A stretch of 64,000 bases of DNA from Ferrovibrio sp964218355 (GCF_964218355.1 NZ_CAXPMC010000003.1:1-64000); one strand, 5' to 3'; positions 54,206-63,693 are shown, numbered from the stretch's first letter. Notes: generated by a model not told the origin, from the sequence alone. A program made the numbers and translations.

Positions 54206-54952
54206 TTGGCCGTCACACTCGAAAAAATAAAAGAGCTGGCCGAAGCTTACGAGCAGTCGATGCCGGCCGTGAATGTGACGGTCCGGGACAAGACTTTCTG
54301 GATGGCGGTACCCAATCTGAAATGTCTGGGCTTTGCGCTGACGGCCAACCAGCGCGAGCCGGGCACCAATGCCTGGATCTATGGTTTCCGGCCCGGCGAG
54401 GTCTTCTTCGATGTCGGCGCCAATAACGGTCTGTACGGCCTGATTGCCGCCATCGTTTCCGGTTGCGAGGTGCATGCCTTCGAACCGCATTTCGCCAGCT
54501 ATCACACGCTGAGCCGGAATATCTATCTCAACAGGCTGCAGGACAGGATGACGTCCTACCCGATTGCGGTCGCCGACCGGGAGGGTTGCGGCAAGATGTA
54601 TCTCAGCAGCGTTCTGGCCGGGAAATCGCTGAACAATTACGGCGATGCCAGGCCGAGCGACGACCCGATCTGGAATGCGGTCATCCCGCAGGGCTCGGTC
54701 GCCATGAGTCTCGACCGCTTCTCGGAGCTCACCGGAATCGTACCCAATCACATCAAGATCGATGTCGACGGCCTGGAGCCGGAAATCCTTCGGGGTTCCG
54801 TCGGACTGCTTGCCAACCCGAAGCTGTCCAGCATGATGGTCGAGACGATGGAAAACATGGAAAGCCACCGGCCGATGCACCAGCAGATGCTGGATGCCGG
54901 CTTCACCCGCTTCGTCAGGGACGAGGCGGGCACCTTCTATTTCCGTGGTTAG
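54206..54952 (+). CDS. FkbM-family methyltransferase
   Basis: A 248-residue SAM methyltransferase. Motif I is VFFDVGANNGLYGLIAA, motif post-I is HAFEPHFASYHTLSRNIYLNR and later IKIDVDGLEPEILRGS is the FkbM signature with the acidic pair. FkbM enzymes O-methylate sugars or lipopeptides. It starts at TTG with a ggagg nine bases upstream, an uncommon but well-supported start. It lies between the isomerase gene and asnB, so a sugar-O-methyl role is likely. Confidence 0.9.
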   Translation: MAVTLEKIKELAEAYEQSMPAVNVTVRDKTFWMAVPNLKCLGFALTANQREPGTNAWIYGFRPGEVFFDVGANNGLYGLIAAIVSGCEVHAFEPHFASYHTLSRNIYLNRLQDRMTSYPIAVADREGCGKMYLSSVLAGKSLNNYGDARPSDDPIWNAVIPQGSVAMSLDRFSELTGIVPNHIKIDVDGLEPEILRGSVGLLANPKLSSMMVETMENMESHRPMHQQMLDAGFTRFVRDEAGTFYFRG

Positions 54953-54961
54953 GCGGGGTCC

Positions 54962-56764
54962 ATGTGCGGCATAGCCGGATACCTGAATTTCAAGAACAGC
55001 CATCCGTCCGATCACATCCAGGCCCTAATCGGGCGGATGAATGCGGCCATCGCCCATCGCGGGCCCGATGACCGGGGGCAGTGGGCCGATCCGGAAAACC
55101 GCTGCCATCTTGGGCATACCCGCCTGAGCATTCTCGACCTGTCATCCGCCGGGCATCAGCCGATGCTGACGCCGGACCAGCGCTATGTGATTTCCTTCAA
55201 CGGCGAAATCTACAATTTCCGCGATCTGCGCACACGGATGGAAAAGGATGGCGTTGTCTTCCGCACCGGTACGGATACCGAGGTACTGCTGACCGGTTTT
55301 GCCATGGTCGGAACCAAGCTGTTCGACCTGCTGGACGGCATGTTCGCCGTGGCGATCTACGACCGCAAGACCCGTACTCTCACCCTGGCTCGGGACCGCG
55401 CCGGCGAAAAGCCGTTATACTATGCGGCCACCGACCGGCTGTTTGCCTTCGCCTCGGAACTGCGGCCGCTGCTGGAGATTCCCGATCTTCCGCTCAGCCT
55501 GTCGGAAGAGGCCTTGGCGCAGTATTTCACCCTGCGCTACGTACCGGAGCCCAACGCCATCCTCGATCCGGTGCGCAAGCTGGAGCCGGGGATGATTCTG
55601 CAGGTTTCCGCCGATGGCCAGCAGAGTTTCCGGCGCTATTTCGGGTTCGACATCGATCAGGACAACGAGGCGCCGGAAGGCGACAGCGACCGTTATGTCG
55701 ATGTAGTCGAGAAGGCGCTGACCGTGTCGCTGCACAATCGGCTGAACAGCGACGTGCCGCTGGGCATGTTCCTGTCCAGCGGTGTCGATTCCGCGCTGGC
55801 CTGTGCGCTGCTGACCAGGAAACTGGGGCAGAAAGTGAAGACCTTCACGGTCGGTTTCGAGGGCGACCCGAATTCGGAACACGAGGCAGCCCGCGATATT
55901 GCCGCCCGGCTCGGCACCGAACACCATGAGCATATCTTCACGGCGGCGGATTTCGACCGTATCTGCGACCGTATCGGCGGCCTGCTGGACGAGCCGAATG
56001 GCGACCGCAGCTGTGTGCCCACCTATCTGCTGTCTGAATTTACCCGTCAACATGTGACGGTGGCGATCTCCGGCGATGGCGGCGACGAGCTCTTCGGCGG
56101 TTATGGCCGCTATCCGGCGCTGGCACCGGCCCTCGATGGTGCGACCGGAATGAAACCATCGGTGATGGTGCAGGCCTATTTCGAGAAAGGCCTGCCGGTG
56201 ATGCCGGCCGATGCGGTGCGCAATGCGTTTCCGCAGGGTTATGCAGCCGTTGTTTCTGTCTGCGAGAAATATGCGCCGTTCTTCATGCATCCGGGCCGGC
56301 CGGCCCTGCATGCGCTGCGGCAGCTGGATTTCCATACCTATCTGCCGGGTGCCGTGCTGGCCAAGGTCGACCGCATGAGCATGCGGCACGGCCTGGAAAC
56401 CCGCACGCCCTTCCTGTTCGCGTCGCTGCTGGCAGTGGCGGCCAAGGCCAGCCTCGGGCTGTGCACGGACGGGCGGGTGCAGAAGGTGGCGCTGCGCCGC
56501 CTGCTGTCGCAGTATCTGCCGGAACAGCATGTGCAGGCGCCAAAGAAGGGCTTCGGCATGCCGCCGAGCGTCTTTTTCAACAACCAACCGCGTATCGAGG
56601 CCGAACTGAAGGCCGCCTATCGGCGGCTGGCTGATACCCGCTTCTTCAGTGCGCGCCCCGGGGCCCTCGATCGCCTGTTCGCCGGGGCAACCGCCAACAT
56701 CAATGCGATCTGGGCCACCGTTGTGCTGGCGCGCTGGGTCGACAGTGTGGAGCGTCCGCTGTGA
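54962..56764 (+). CDS. asnB: Asparagine synthetase (glutamine-hydrolysing) AsnB-type amidotransferase
   Basis: A 600-residue class II amidotransferase. Cys2 in MCGIAGYLNF is the glutaminase nucleophile, with HRGPDDRG and NGEIYNFRDLR. The synthetase half has the PPi-loop SSGVDSALACALL and SGDGGDELFGGYGRY, so both active sites are intact. In glycan loci such paralogues often amidate uronic or nonulosonic acids rather than aspartate. Here it lies nine bases after the FkbM gene and shares its stop with the next start (GTGA), so it is translationally coupled. Substrate is inferred. Confidence 0.9.
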   Translation: MCGIAGYLNFKNSHPSDHIQALIGRMNAAIAHRGPDDRGQWADPENRCHLGHTRLSILDLSSAGHQPMLTPDQRYVISFNGEIYNFRDLRTRMEKDGVVFRTGTDTEVLLTGFAMVGTKLFDLLDGMFAVAIYDRKTRTLTLARDRAGEKPLYYAATDRLFAFASELRPLLEIPDLPLSLSEEALAQYFTLRYVPEPNAILDPVRKLEPGMILQVSADGQQSFRRYFGFDIDQDNEAPEGDSDRYVDVVEKALTVSLHNRLNSDVPLGMFLSSGVDSALACALLTRKLGQKVKTFTVGFEGDPNSEHEAARDIAARLGTEHHEHIFTAADFDRICDRIGGLLDEPNGDRSCVPTYLLSEFTRQHVTVAISGDGGDELFGGYGRYPALAPALDGATGMKPSVMVQAYFEKGLPVMPADAVRNAFPQGYAAVVSVCEKYAPFFMHPGRPALHALRQLDFHTYLPGAVLAKVDRMSMRHGLETRTPFLFASLLAVAAKASLGLCTDGRVQKVALRRLLSQYLPEQHVQAPKKGFGMPPSVFFNNQPRIEAELKAAYRRLADTRFFSARPGALDRLFAGATANINAIWATVVLARWVDSVERPL

Positions 56765-58539
56765 GTGAACTGCCCTTCGGAACCATGGAAGGCATGATCG
56801 AGCATGCTGCCGGCCGGGTCAGCGATGTGCTGCCGGGCGAGGTGGCAGAGCGGGTTGCCGGCATGGCGGCGGTCTTCGATGCGGCCGTTGCCGGCCGGCC
56901 GGCCGCACCGCTGACCCTGGTGATCTTCCATCTGGCGCTGACCGATCAGACCCGCGAGATCAACTATGTCGACATCAAGGTCGACCAGGGCAAGATCAAT
57001 TACACGCCGGTTCTGCGTCATGCCTTCCGGGTCGGGCGCGGCTTCAATCCGGGCTGCCGGATCATCTACATCACCGGCGAGGCGGACGACACCAGCTTCG
57101 TGCCGCCAGACGTGATGGTGGTGCGGCTGCCGCTGGATCCGGCCCGGCTGATGTACGAGCGCGTGGTGGCGATCACCGCCTACATGCAGTCTGCGGCCTT
57201 TTCCGGCAACACGGCCTTTCTCGACAGTGACGCTTTTGCCAACATGCCGCTGGCGCCGCTGTTCCGGCTGCCTTTCGATGTGGCGGTGACCTATCACAAC
57301 CATCCCGCCCTGATGACGATCAATGAGGGCGTGATGCTGGCGGCGTATCGCCCGGGGCAGAAGGCCCGCGCCTTCTTCAATCGCTATCTCGCCACCTACG
57401 AGGCGCTCTGCCGCGATCCAGAGATCATCGACTATTACAAGGATATCCGGCGCTGGCGGGGTGGCCAGCTGTCGCTGTCGGCAACCGCCTTCCTGCCTGG
57501 CGTGATCGCTGAGACCGACCAGAGGGACATCGCCGGGGCGCTTGTGCGTTATCTGCCCTGCAACCTGTGCAATTTCTTCGTCAGGGCCGGCGAGCAGTAT
57601 GCCAAGGCGGTGCTGCGCCGCAAATACGTGCTGCACCTGAAGGGACCGGACAAGACGAGCCTGGCCCAGATGATGGGTTTCCAGAGCACCTGGCTCGAGG
57701 AATCGGCACGGCAGCAGCCGCCTGAGGCGGCGCAGCTGCCGTCTGGCGATCCGGCTGGCTTTGTCGAGCCGGTCTTTGCGCCGATGAACAAGGAATACAA
57801 CAAGCCTCCATTCGACACGGTGGAAAGCCGCAAGGAATTCACCGGCCATATGCAGGGCATCAGCCAGCTGCTTGGTGTGAACCGGCCGGATACCGGTGCG
57901 GTGGCCGTCGACGACATGATGGTATGGTTCCGCAATGTCGGCTTCCTCCAGCAGGAGGATTTCGTGTCGGCCTTTGCGCCCTATGCGGTCAATGCGACCC
58001 TGCGGGCCCGCATCTGGCGTGTCTACATGCTGTGCTGGGCTGCCCGGAGCTGTATGCGCATCGATGGCGATTTCATGGATCTCGGCTGCTATGACGGCCG
58101 TACCGTCGACGTGATGGAGCGCTATTGCGGCTTCCGCAAGGTGACCGACAAAACCTGGTGGCTCTACGACATGTTCGAGAACCCGCCGGACGAGGCCCGC
58201 AAGGCCGGCCATGGGCCGCGGCTGTTCGATGCGGTGCGCGACATGTTCGAGCCCTATGGCAATTTCCGGGTCATCAAGGGCGCCGTTCCGGACAGCTTCG
58301 CGCAGGGGCTGCCCGAAAAGGTGGCGTTCGCCCAGCTGGATCTGAACACGGCGGCGCCGGAACTGGCGGCGCTGGAGATCATTTACGACCGGATTGTGCC
58401 CGGCGGCATGATCGTGTTCGACGATTTCGGTTTCCGCCGCTATCGCGACAGTCACGATGCCGAGATGGCATTTTTCCGTGCCCGTGGCGATGTGATCTGG
58501 GAGAGCCCGACCGGCCAGGGCCTGTTCATCAAGCGCTGA
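56761..58539 (+). CDS. Glycosyltransferase-like / TylF-type methyltransferase fusion
   Basis: A 592-residue two-domain protein starting at GTG and overlapping the asnB stop. Residues about 50-230 look like a GT-A glycosyltransferase, with AFLDSD (Asp155-Ser-Asp157) as the candidate DXD motif in TAFLDSDAFANMPLAPLFRL. The middle (about 290-400) is unassigned. Residues about 400-592 form a SAM methyltransferase of the TylF/MycF macrocin-O-methyltransferase type, with FMDLGCYDGRTVDVM as motif I, LYDMFENPPDE as the post-I acidic loop and FDDFGFRRYRDSH near the metal site. Transfer and methylation of one sugar is plausible; neither activity is shown. Confidence 0.78.
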   Translation: MSELPFGTMEGMIEHAAGRVSDVLPGEVAERVAGMAAVFDAAVAGRPAAPLTLVIFHLALTDQTREINYVDIKVDQGKINYTPVLRHAFRVGRGFNPGCRIIYITGEADDTSFVPPDVMVVRLPLDPARLMYERVVAITAYMQSAAFSGNTAFLDSDAFANMPLAPLFRLPFDVAVTYHNHPALMTINEGVMLAAYRPGQKARAFFNRYLATYEALCRDPEIIDYYKDIRRWRGGQLSLSATAFLPGVIAETDQRDIAGALVRYLPCNLCNFFVRAGEQYAKAVLRRKYVLHLKGPDKTSLAQMMGFQSTWLEESARQQPPEAAQLPSGDPAGFVEPVFAPMNKEYNKPPFDTVESRKEFTGHMQGISQLLGVNRPDTGAVAVDDMMVWFRNVGFLQQEDFVSAFAPYAVNATLRARIWRVYMLCWAARSCMRIDGDFMDLGCYDGRTVDVMERYCGFRKVTDKTWWLYDMFENPPDEARKAGHGPRLFDAVRDMFEPYGNFRVIKGAVPDSFAQGLPEKVAFAQLDLNTAAPELAALEIIYDRIVPGGMIVFDDFGFRRYRDSHDAEMAFFRARGDVIWESPTGQGLFIKR

Positions 58540-58548
58540 ACGCGGCGG

Positions 58549-59241
58549 TCAAGCCGGCTTTTTGCGCAGTACGGCCATTTCGCGGTAGAAATGGACGTAC
58601 TCCACGTCAGTGCGGCCCCAGTCCATCTTCATCAGAAGCTTGTTGATCAGCACCATGAAGTGGCCACGCTCGAAGCGGTGGGGCGGCACCTCGAAGGGCA
58701 GCAGCTTGGGATATTCCGGGTTGTGGGTGCATTTCAGGTCTTCGATGAAATACAGTCCGCCCGGATTCAGGGTCGGCCAGTTATGGACGAAGGTGTCGAC
58801 GATATCGGCGCTGATATGCGATCCGTCGTCGATGATGGCATCCCAGCCGGTGCCGAAATTCCGCTGGGCGGCGTTGCCGATCTCGATGCGGATATTGGGA
58901 TACAGCTTGCACAGCCCTGCACATTCAGGCCGGATGTCGACGCCAAGGATCTGGGCTTCGCGGAAATAGCGCGCCCACATCTTCAGCGAGCTGCCGCAGG
59001 CCACGCCGATTTCCATCAGTCGCATGCCGGGGCGGTTACGGAAAGCCTGCAGATAGGCCTCGTAGATGGCGGTATAACCGTGCTTCAGGCTGCCCTTGTC
59101 GGTCTTGAAGTGATCGGCCAGATCGGTCAGTCCGGCCCGCGCATAGTCGATCGGCGCGGGCGGCTCGTAATCCACCGGCGCCGTCGTATCCAGCGAGTAG
59201 AGCAGGTCATCGGCGGTGAGCGTGTCGGCGGGATTGGTCAT
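58549..59241 (-). CDS. Class I SAM-dependent methyltransferase
   Basis: A 230-residue methyltransferase. LADHFKTDKGSLKHGYTAIYEAYLQAFRNRPGMRLMEIGVACGSSLKMWARYF is the N-terminal approach and motif I of the CmcI/rhamnosyl O-methyltransferase-like group. ILGVDI is the acidic post-I strand, IIDDGSHISADIVDTF carries the metal-associated Asp, and EDLKC follows. It is probably a sugar or aglycone O-methyltransferase. It is transcribed opposite to the fusion gene, with the stop codons nine bases apart. Confidence 0.87.
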   Translation of the reverse strand: MTNPADTLTADDLLYSLDTTAPVDYEPPAPIDYARAGLTDLADHFKTDKGSLKHGYTAIYEAYLQAFRNRPGMRLMEIGVACGSSLKMWARYFREAQILGVDIRPECAGLCKLYPNIRIEIGNAAQRNFGTGWDAIIDDGSHISADIVDTFVHNWPTLNPGGLYFIEDLKCTHNPEYPKLLPFEVPPHRFERGHFMVLINKLLMKMDWGRTDVEYVHFYREMAVLRKKPA

Positions 59242-59340
59242 CGTGCAGTCCTCTGCGGCGTAATGCCCGGTTCCGTCCGGCCGCCGCCCGCTGCAGCATG
59301 CCGGCAGCGTTTTGCCAAAGTCTTAATGCCGGGCTGCGGC

Positions 59341-60366
59341 TCAGGAGGCCGCGACGATGTGCAGTTCGGCGCCGGACTTGCCTGACCGCCCGAGAGCGGC
59401 GGTGTTGCCATAGGCACGCGGGTTGAGGGCGCAGCCCTGGCAGATCGGCGTCTGATCCTGCAGGAAGGCTGCAACCCAGCGCAGCACGCCCGGCTGCTGC
59501 CAGGCCTCGGCCAGGCTCATCTCGCCGAGATTGGTGTAGCCGAACTGCGACGGGTCGAAGGTGGTGCAGCAGGGGGTGAAGAATCCATCCACCGAAATCG
59601 CCGGCCGCAGCACCGGCGCCATGCAGATGTCACCCGGTGGTTTCGCAAAATTTGGCAGGGCCACCGGCAGGCCGCGCAGATCGGCCTGGGCGGCCTTGAG
59701 CAGCCGGATGAACTCGATGCGGTCCGCCTCGCTCATCAGACCGTAGGGCTCGCCGTAATCCTGGAATTCCTGCATGTGCACCGGTGGTGCACCCAGAGCC
59801 TTCAGCTGGCGCAGGGTATCCGGAATGTCGCGGAAATTGGCGGCGCTGACGGTCATCGAGATATGCAGCGGCAGGCCGGCCTGCATGCAGGCGGCAAGAT
59901 TCGCTTTCAGTTTCTCGACCTTGGTGCCGGCGCGCATCCGTTCGGCGATCACCGGATCGAAACTGTCGACCGATATCCAGAATTCGTCCAGGCCGGCGGC
60001 AACCGAGCGGGCATAATAGTCGGCCGAGCGGGTCACGCCGTTGGAGGTCACCTTCATCTTCTGGAACTTGCCGCTCTGCTTCGCCATGGCGACCAGTTCA
60101 ACGAAATGCGGGTGCAGGGTGGGCTCGCCAACGCCGTGCAGAGTGACAAAACCGACCGGCGGCAGGTGGTCGAGAATGCGACCGAACAGGCCGAGATCCA
60201 TATGGCGATCGGCCCAGGTGCCATGTTCGATGCCCAGCGTGCGCGGGCAGCCTGCACACTGCAGATTGCACAGTGTGGTGATCTCGATGGTCAGCTTCTG
60301 CAGCGCATTCGGTGCGGTCAGGGCAGTCACGGCGTCATGCTCCGTCTGCCGGCTTTCTGCCGGCAT
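59341..60366 (-). CDS. Radical SAM enzyme with SPASM-like C-terminus
   Basis: A 341-residue radical SAM protein. The [4Fe-4S] ligands are Cys33, Cys37 and Cys40 (C-x3-C-x2-C in TTLCNLQCAGC), followed by GEPTLHP, the GE motif of the family, and WISVDSFDPV. Four further cysteines late in the protein (CMAPVLRP, CCTTFD, CQGC) suggest an auxiliary cluster of the SPASM type. Many members modify sugars, peptides or cofactors; in this glycan setting a sugar dehydratase or epimerase role is possible. I cannot name the product. Confidence 0.85.
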   Translation of the reverse strand: MPAESRQTEHDAVTALTAPNALQKLTIEITTLCNLQCAGCPRTLGIEHGTWADRHMDLGLFGRILDHLPPVGFVTLHGVGEPTLHPHFVELVAMAKQSGKFQKMKVTSNGVTRSADYYARSVAAGLDEFWISVDSFDPVIAERMRAGTKVEKLKANLAACMQAGLPLHISMTVSAANFRDIPDTLRQLKALGAPPVHMQEFQDYGEPYGLMSEADRIEFIRLLKAAQADLRGLPVALPNFAKPPGDICMAPVLRPAISVDGFFTPCCTTFDPSQFGYTNLGEMSLAEAWQQPGVLRWVAAFLQDQTPICQGCALNPRAYGNTAALGRSGKSGAELHIVAAS

Positions 60367-60463
60367 GGCCAGTCTAGACCCGTGGCGGGCGGTTCGTCAC
60401 CCGACAAGGCAGGGCATGGTAAGAAACCCTGCCTTTCCAGAATGTTAATGAATGCCGATTGGC

Positions 60464-61807
60464 TCAGGCGTCCGGCTGCAGGGTCTCGCCGAAGCGTACC
60501 GGGCGGCCGCCGGCCGGGCCGAGGGCGCCATCGCGCATGGCGAAATGTCCGCGCACGATGGTGGCCACCGGCCAGCCGGTCACCGTCATGCCGGTGAATG
60601 GCGACCAGCCGCATTTCGACTGCAGCCAGCTTTCCTCGATGGTTTTCCGGGCCTTGAGGTCGACCACGGTGAAATCGGCATCGTAGCCGAGCGCGATACG
60701 GCCCTTGCCGGCCAGGCCGAAGACGCGCTGGGCGCCCGCCGAAGTCAGGTCGACCAGCCGCTGCAGGGTCAGCTGGCCCCGGCTCATGTGATCGAGCAGC
60801 AGCGGCAGCAGGGTCTGTACCCCGGGCATGCCGCTCGGGCTCTGCGGATAGGGCTTGTTCTTTTCTTCCTTCGTGTGCGGGGCATGATCGGAGCCGATCA
60901 CGTCGACCACGCCGGCACGGAGCGCCTGCCACAGGGCATCGCGATGCTCGGCGCTGCGGATCGGCGGATTCATCTGCGCGAACGTGCCGAGCCGGTCATA
61001 GCAGTCCGGGGCGGCCAGCGTCAGGTGTTGCGGCGTCGTCTCGACGGTGGCGATATCCTTGTGGCCGGCGAGGAAGTCCATCTCCTGCGCTGTGGTAACA
61101 TGCAGCACATGCACGCGCCGTCCGACCTTGCGGGCCAGCCGCACCAGGCGCTGCGTGGCCAGCAGGGCGCTTTCGGCATCCCGCCATTCCGGATGCAGAT
61201 GCGGCGTGGCGCCCGGCACTTCGGTCAGGTGCCTGCGGTCCCGCATGCGGTACTCATCCTCGCAATGCACCGCCATGCGCCGGTGTCCATGGCTCAGCAC
61301 CCGTTCCAGGGTGGCGTCGTCAGCCACCAGCAGGTCCCCGGTCGATGCGCCCATGAACAGTTTGACGCCGGCGCAGCCTGGCAGCTTCTCCAGGGCCGGC
61401 AGGTTCTCGACATTTTCCGCCGTGGCGCCGACATAAAAGGCATAATCGCAGTGGGTGCGGCCGCTGGCCCGCTTCAGCTTCTCACCCAGTTCTGCGGCCG
61501 TCGCGGTGCTCGGCTTGGTGTTCGGCATCTCGAAAACGGCCGTCACGCCACCCATGGCCGCGGCAGCAGTGCCAGTGGCAAGATCCTCCTTGTGTTCGAG
61601 GCCGGGCTCGCGGAAATGCACCTGGGTATCGATCACGCCAGGCAGAACGGTCAGGCCATTGGCATCGTATGTGGCGGCAGCATCTGCCTGTGCCAGCATG
61701 CCGAAGGCGGCAATACGGCCGCCGGCGACACCGATATCGAGAGCCTCCAGGCCGTTCGGCGTGGCGACCATGCCGTTGCGAATGACCAGGTCGAAGCGCG
61801 GCGCCAT
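60464..61807 (-). CDS. pyrC: Dihydroorotase-like amidohydrolase
   Basis: A 447-residue cyclic amidohydrolase of the dihydroorotase class I type, pyrimidine synthesis. GVIDTQVHFREPGLEHKEDL contains a single metal histidine (His64); position 62 is Gln where the canonical HxH motif has His. The other ligands seem present: the carbamylated lysine in GVKLFMGAS, His in VLHVTTAQE and Asp in GSDHAPHTKEEK. The same DTQVHFREP version is, as I recall, common in alphaproteobacterial dihydroorotases. Its neighbour downstream of the locus, ygfZ, is a usual partner. A role in glycan synthesis is not implied. Confidence 0.88.
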   Translation of the reverse strand: MAPRFDLVIRNGMVATPNGLEALDIGVAGGRIAAFGMLAQADAAATYDANGLTVLPGVIDTQVHFREPGLEHKEDLATGTAAAAMGGVTAVFEMPNTKPSTATAAELGEKLKRASGRTHCDYAFYVGATAENVENLPALEKLPGCAGVKLFMGASTGDLLVADDATLERVLSHGHRRMAVHCEDEYRMRDRRHLTEVPGATPHLHPEWRDAESALLATQRLVRLARKVGRRVHVLHVTTAQEMDFLAGHKDIATVETTPQHLTLAAPDCYDRLGTFAQMNPPIRSAEHRDALWQALRAGVVDVIGSDHAPHTKEEKNKPYPQSPSGMPGVQTLLPLLLDHMSRGQLTLQRLVDLTSAGAQRVFGLAGKGRIALGYDADFTVVDLKARKTIEESWLQSKCGWSPFTGMTVTGWPVATIVRGHFAMRDGALGPAGGRPVRFGETLQPDA

Positions 61808-61811
61808 GGCG

Positions 61812-62591
61812 TCACTCCTTTTCCAGTGTGGCTTTCAGGTAGCTGAGGACCGGATAGAGGCCGGCCATCAGGGCGATCAGGAAACCGTACTGCCCCTCGC
61901 GATAGCCCCTGCGGCCGACATAGCATTTATAGAAACGGCTGAAGATACGCCGCACATTGGCCCGGAAGCTGCCGATATCCTCGCCAGCGGCGCGGCGGGC
62001 GCGCAGATCGGCGGCCCGCGCGCTGGTATAGCGGTCGAGCCGGCGGATCATGTCCGATATGTCGCGGTCGACGAAATGGACCATGCGGGATTTCAGAAAC
62101 CGCTTCTCGCCCTTCAGCTCCAGTGCCGGGTGCACGCGCTGGCCGCCCCAGCTTTTGGCGCCTTTCGCAAACAGGCGTGGTGCCATCATCACCCCGAAAG
62201 CGCCACCCCAGCCATAGCGCACCAGCCGCCGGCCGACATAGTTGTCGAAAGGGATCAGGACATGGGCGAAGGGTGCGGAGGAAATCACGTCACGAATCTC
62301 GCGGGCCATCTCCGAAGGCACCCGTTCGTCGGCATCGACCTCCAGAATCCAGTCGCCGCTGCAGGCGGCGATGCCGGTGTTGCGTCGTTCGCCCTCCAGT
62401 GGCCAGCCGCCTTCCACCAGCTGCGCACCGAAGCTTTCGGCAATGGCGCGGGATCCGTCAGTGCAGCGATCCAGAACCACGACGACCTCATCGGCAAAGC
62501 GCAGGCATTCCAGGCAGTCAGCCAGCTGGTTCTCCTCGTTGTGGCAGACCACAAGTGCAGAAAGACGCGGGGCGGGGGCTGGTGCGTTCAT
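61812..62591 (-). CDS. Family 2 glycosyltransferase (WaaE/KdtX-like)
   Basis: A 259-residue GT-A inverting glycosyltransferase. LSALVVCHNEENQLADCLECLRFADEVVVVLDRCTDGS is the nucleotide-binding opening and ILEVDADERVPSEMA carries the DXD motif (Asp-Ala-Asp). RLVRYGWGGAFGVMMAPRLFAKG recalls the LPS-core beta-glucosyltransferase WaaE/KdtX group. It may have a re-entrant C-terminal helix (YGFLIALMAGLYPVLSYLK). It lies between the family 9 transferase and dihydroorotase, four bases from each. Confidence 0.9.
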   Translation of the reverse strand: MNAPAPAPRLSALVVCHNEENQLADCLECLRFADEVVVVLDRCTDGSRAIAESFGAQLVEGGWPLEGERRNTGIAACSGDWILEVDADERVPSEMAREIRDVISSAPFAHVLIPFDNYVGRRLVRYGWGGAFGVMMAPRLFAKGAKSWGGQRVHPALELKGEKRFLKSRMVHFVDRDISDMIRRLDRYTSARAADLRARRAAGEDIGSFRANVRRIFSRFYKCYVGRRGYREGQYGFLIALMAGLYPVLSYLKATLEKE

Positions 62592-62594
62592 CCT

Positions 62595-63554
62595 TCAGTC
62601 ATCCCGGCAGTAGCGCCACAGATGTTCGGCAGCCCTCTGGGCCTTGTCCACACTTAATGTCAGCATATGGCTGTCCTGCCGCCTGTAGTCGTAGCCGGGC
62701 TGCCGCAGAATCTCGTCATAGTCCAGGTCGGTGCGTATGCTGGCCGTCTTTTCGCCCCAGGGGCCATAGGTCTGCTCGCGGCTCGGGCCGAACAGCCCCA
62801 GGGTGGGAATGCCGCTGGCTGCAGCCAGGTGCATCAGCCCGCTGTCGTTGCCGATATAGAAACTGCAGCGCTGCATGGCGGCGGCCAGCACGGTCAGGCC
62901 CAGTTTGCCGACCAGGTCCAGCGTGCGGTCCTGTGGCAGCCCGGCCAGGGCCGCAGCGGCCAGCGCCTCTTCGCCGGGGCCGCCAAAGATCACGATGCGG
63001 GCATTGGGCAGGATACCGCCCGGCGCGGTCAGACGCAGGGCCAGTTCGGCGAAACGGTCGCCAGGCCACATCTTGCCACCCCAGTTGGCGGTGGGCCCGA
63101 GGGCCAGAACCGGACGGCCGTCATCGGGCCACAGGGTGCCGGCGGCGCGCCGGTCTTCGGCCCCGGTCCAGACAATCGGATGGGCCGGCACTTTCAGGCG
63201 CAGCACATTCGACAGGGCAATCACCTTGTGCATGCTGGGCCGCGAGCCATGGAAAGTGCGGCGGCGATGTGCCAGCAGGAACTGGCCGATGCCGGAACCG
63301 CGCAGATCAAGCACCAGACTCCAGCGTGTGGTGGCCAGCTGTTTCCACAGGTCCCACCAGTGGCGGCCCCAGGGTTTCTTGTCCATCACCATGATGCGTT
63401 CCAGATTGGGCGCATGGGCGAATATGCCGGCTGCCGCCGGCCCGCAGACCACGGTGAAACGGGCCTTCGGGCGCTGGCGGTGCAGTTCTTCCAGCAGGCC
63501 GGTCGACAGGATGGCGTCGCCGAGCCGGTTCGCAGTGATGAAGAGGATACGCAT
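62595..63554 (-). CDS. Family 9 glycosyltransferase, heptosyltransferase-like
   Basis: A 319-residue GT-B enzyme of the ADP-heptose:LPS heptosyltransferase family. The N-terminal RILFITANRLGDAILSTGLLEELH is the GT9 opening. LALGPTANWGGKMWPGDRFAEL is the acceptor- and donor-binding start of the second domain, and FYIGNDSGLMHLAAASGIPTLGLFGPSREQTYGPWG is the ADP-heptose motif with the GNDSGxMH signature. Together with the GmhA-like gene it indicates a heptose-containing surface glycan. It is divergent from ygfZ. Confidence 0.93.
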   Translation of the reverse strand: MRILFITANRLGDAILSTGLLEELHRQRPKARFTVVCGPAAAGIFAHAPNLERIMVMDKKPWGRHWWDLWKQLATTRWSLVLDLRGSGIGQFLLAHRRRTFHGSRPSMHKVIALSNVLRLKVPAHPIVWTGAEDRRAAGTLWPDDGRPVLALGPTANWGGKMWPGDRFAELALRLTAPGGILPNARIVIFGGPGEEALAAAALAGLPQDRTLDLVGKLGLTVLAAAMQRCSFYIGNDSGLMHLAAASGIPTLGLFGPSREQTYGPWGEKTASIRTDLDYDEILRQPGYDYRRQDSHMLTLSVDKAQRAAEHLWRYCRDD

Positions 63555-63693
63555 GCCGATGGCTGGCCGGTGGGATAGGGATGATGCCGTTTCAAGGGCT
63601 TGGCGCGGTTATAGGGGGGCGGCCCGGCCTTGCCAAGCCGCGCGTCCTCCCATAGGTCAGTAGCCGACGGAAAAACGAGGGACACCCCGCGAT

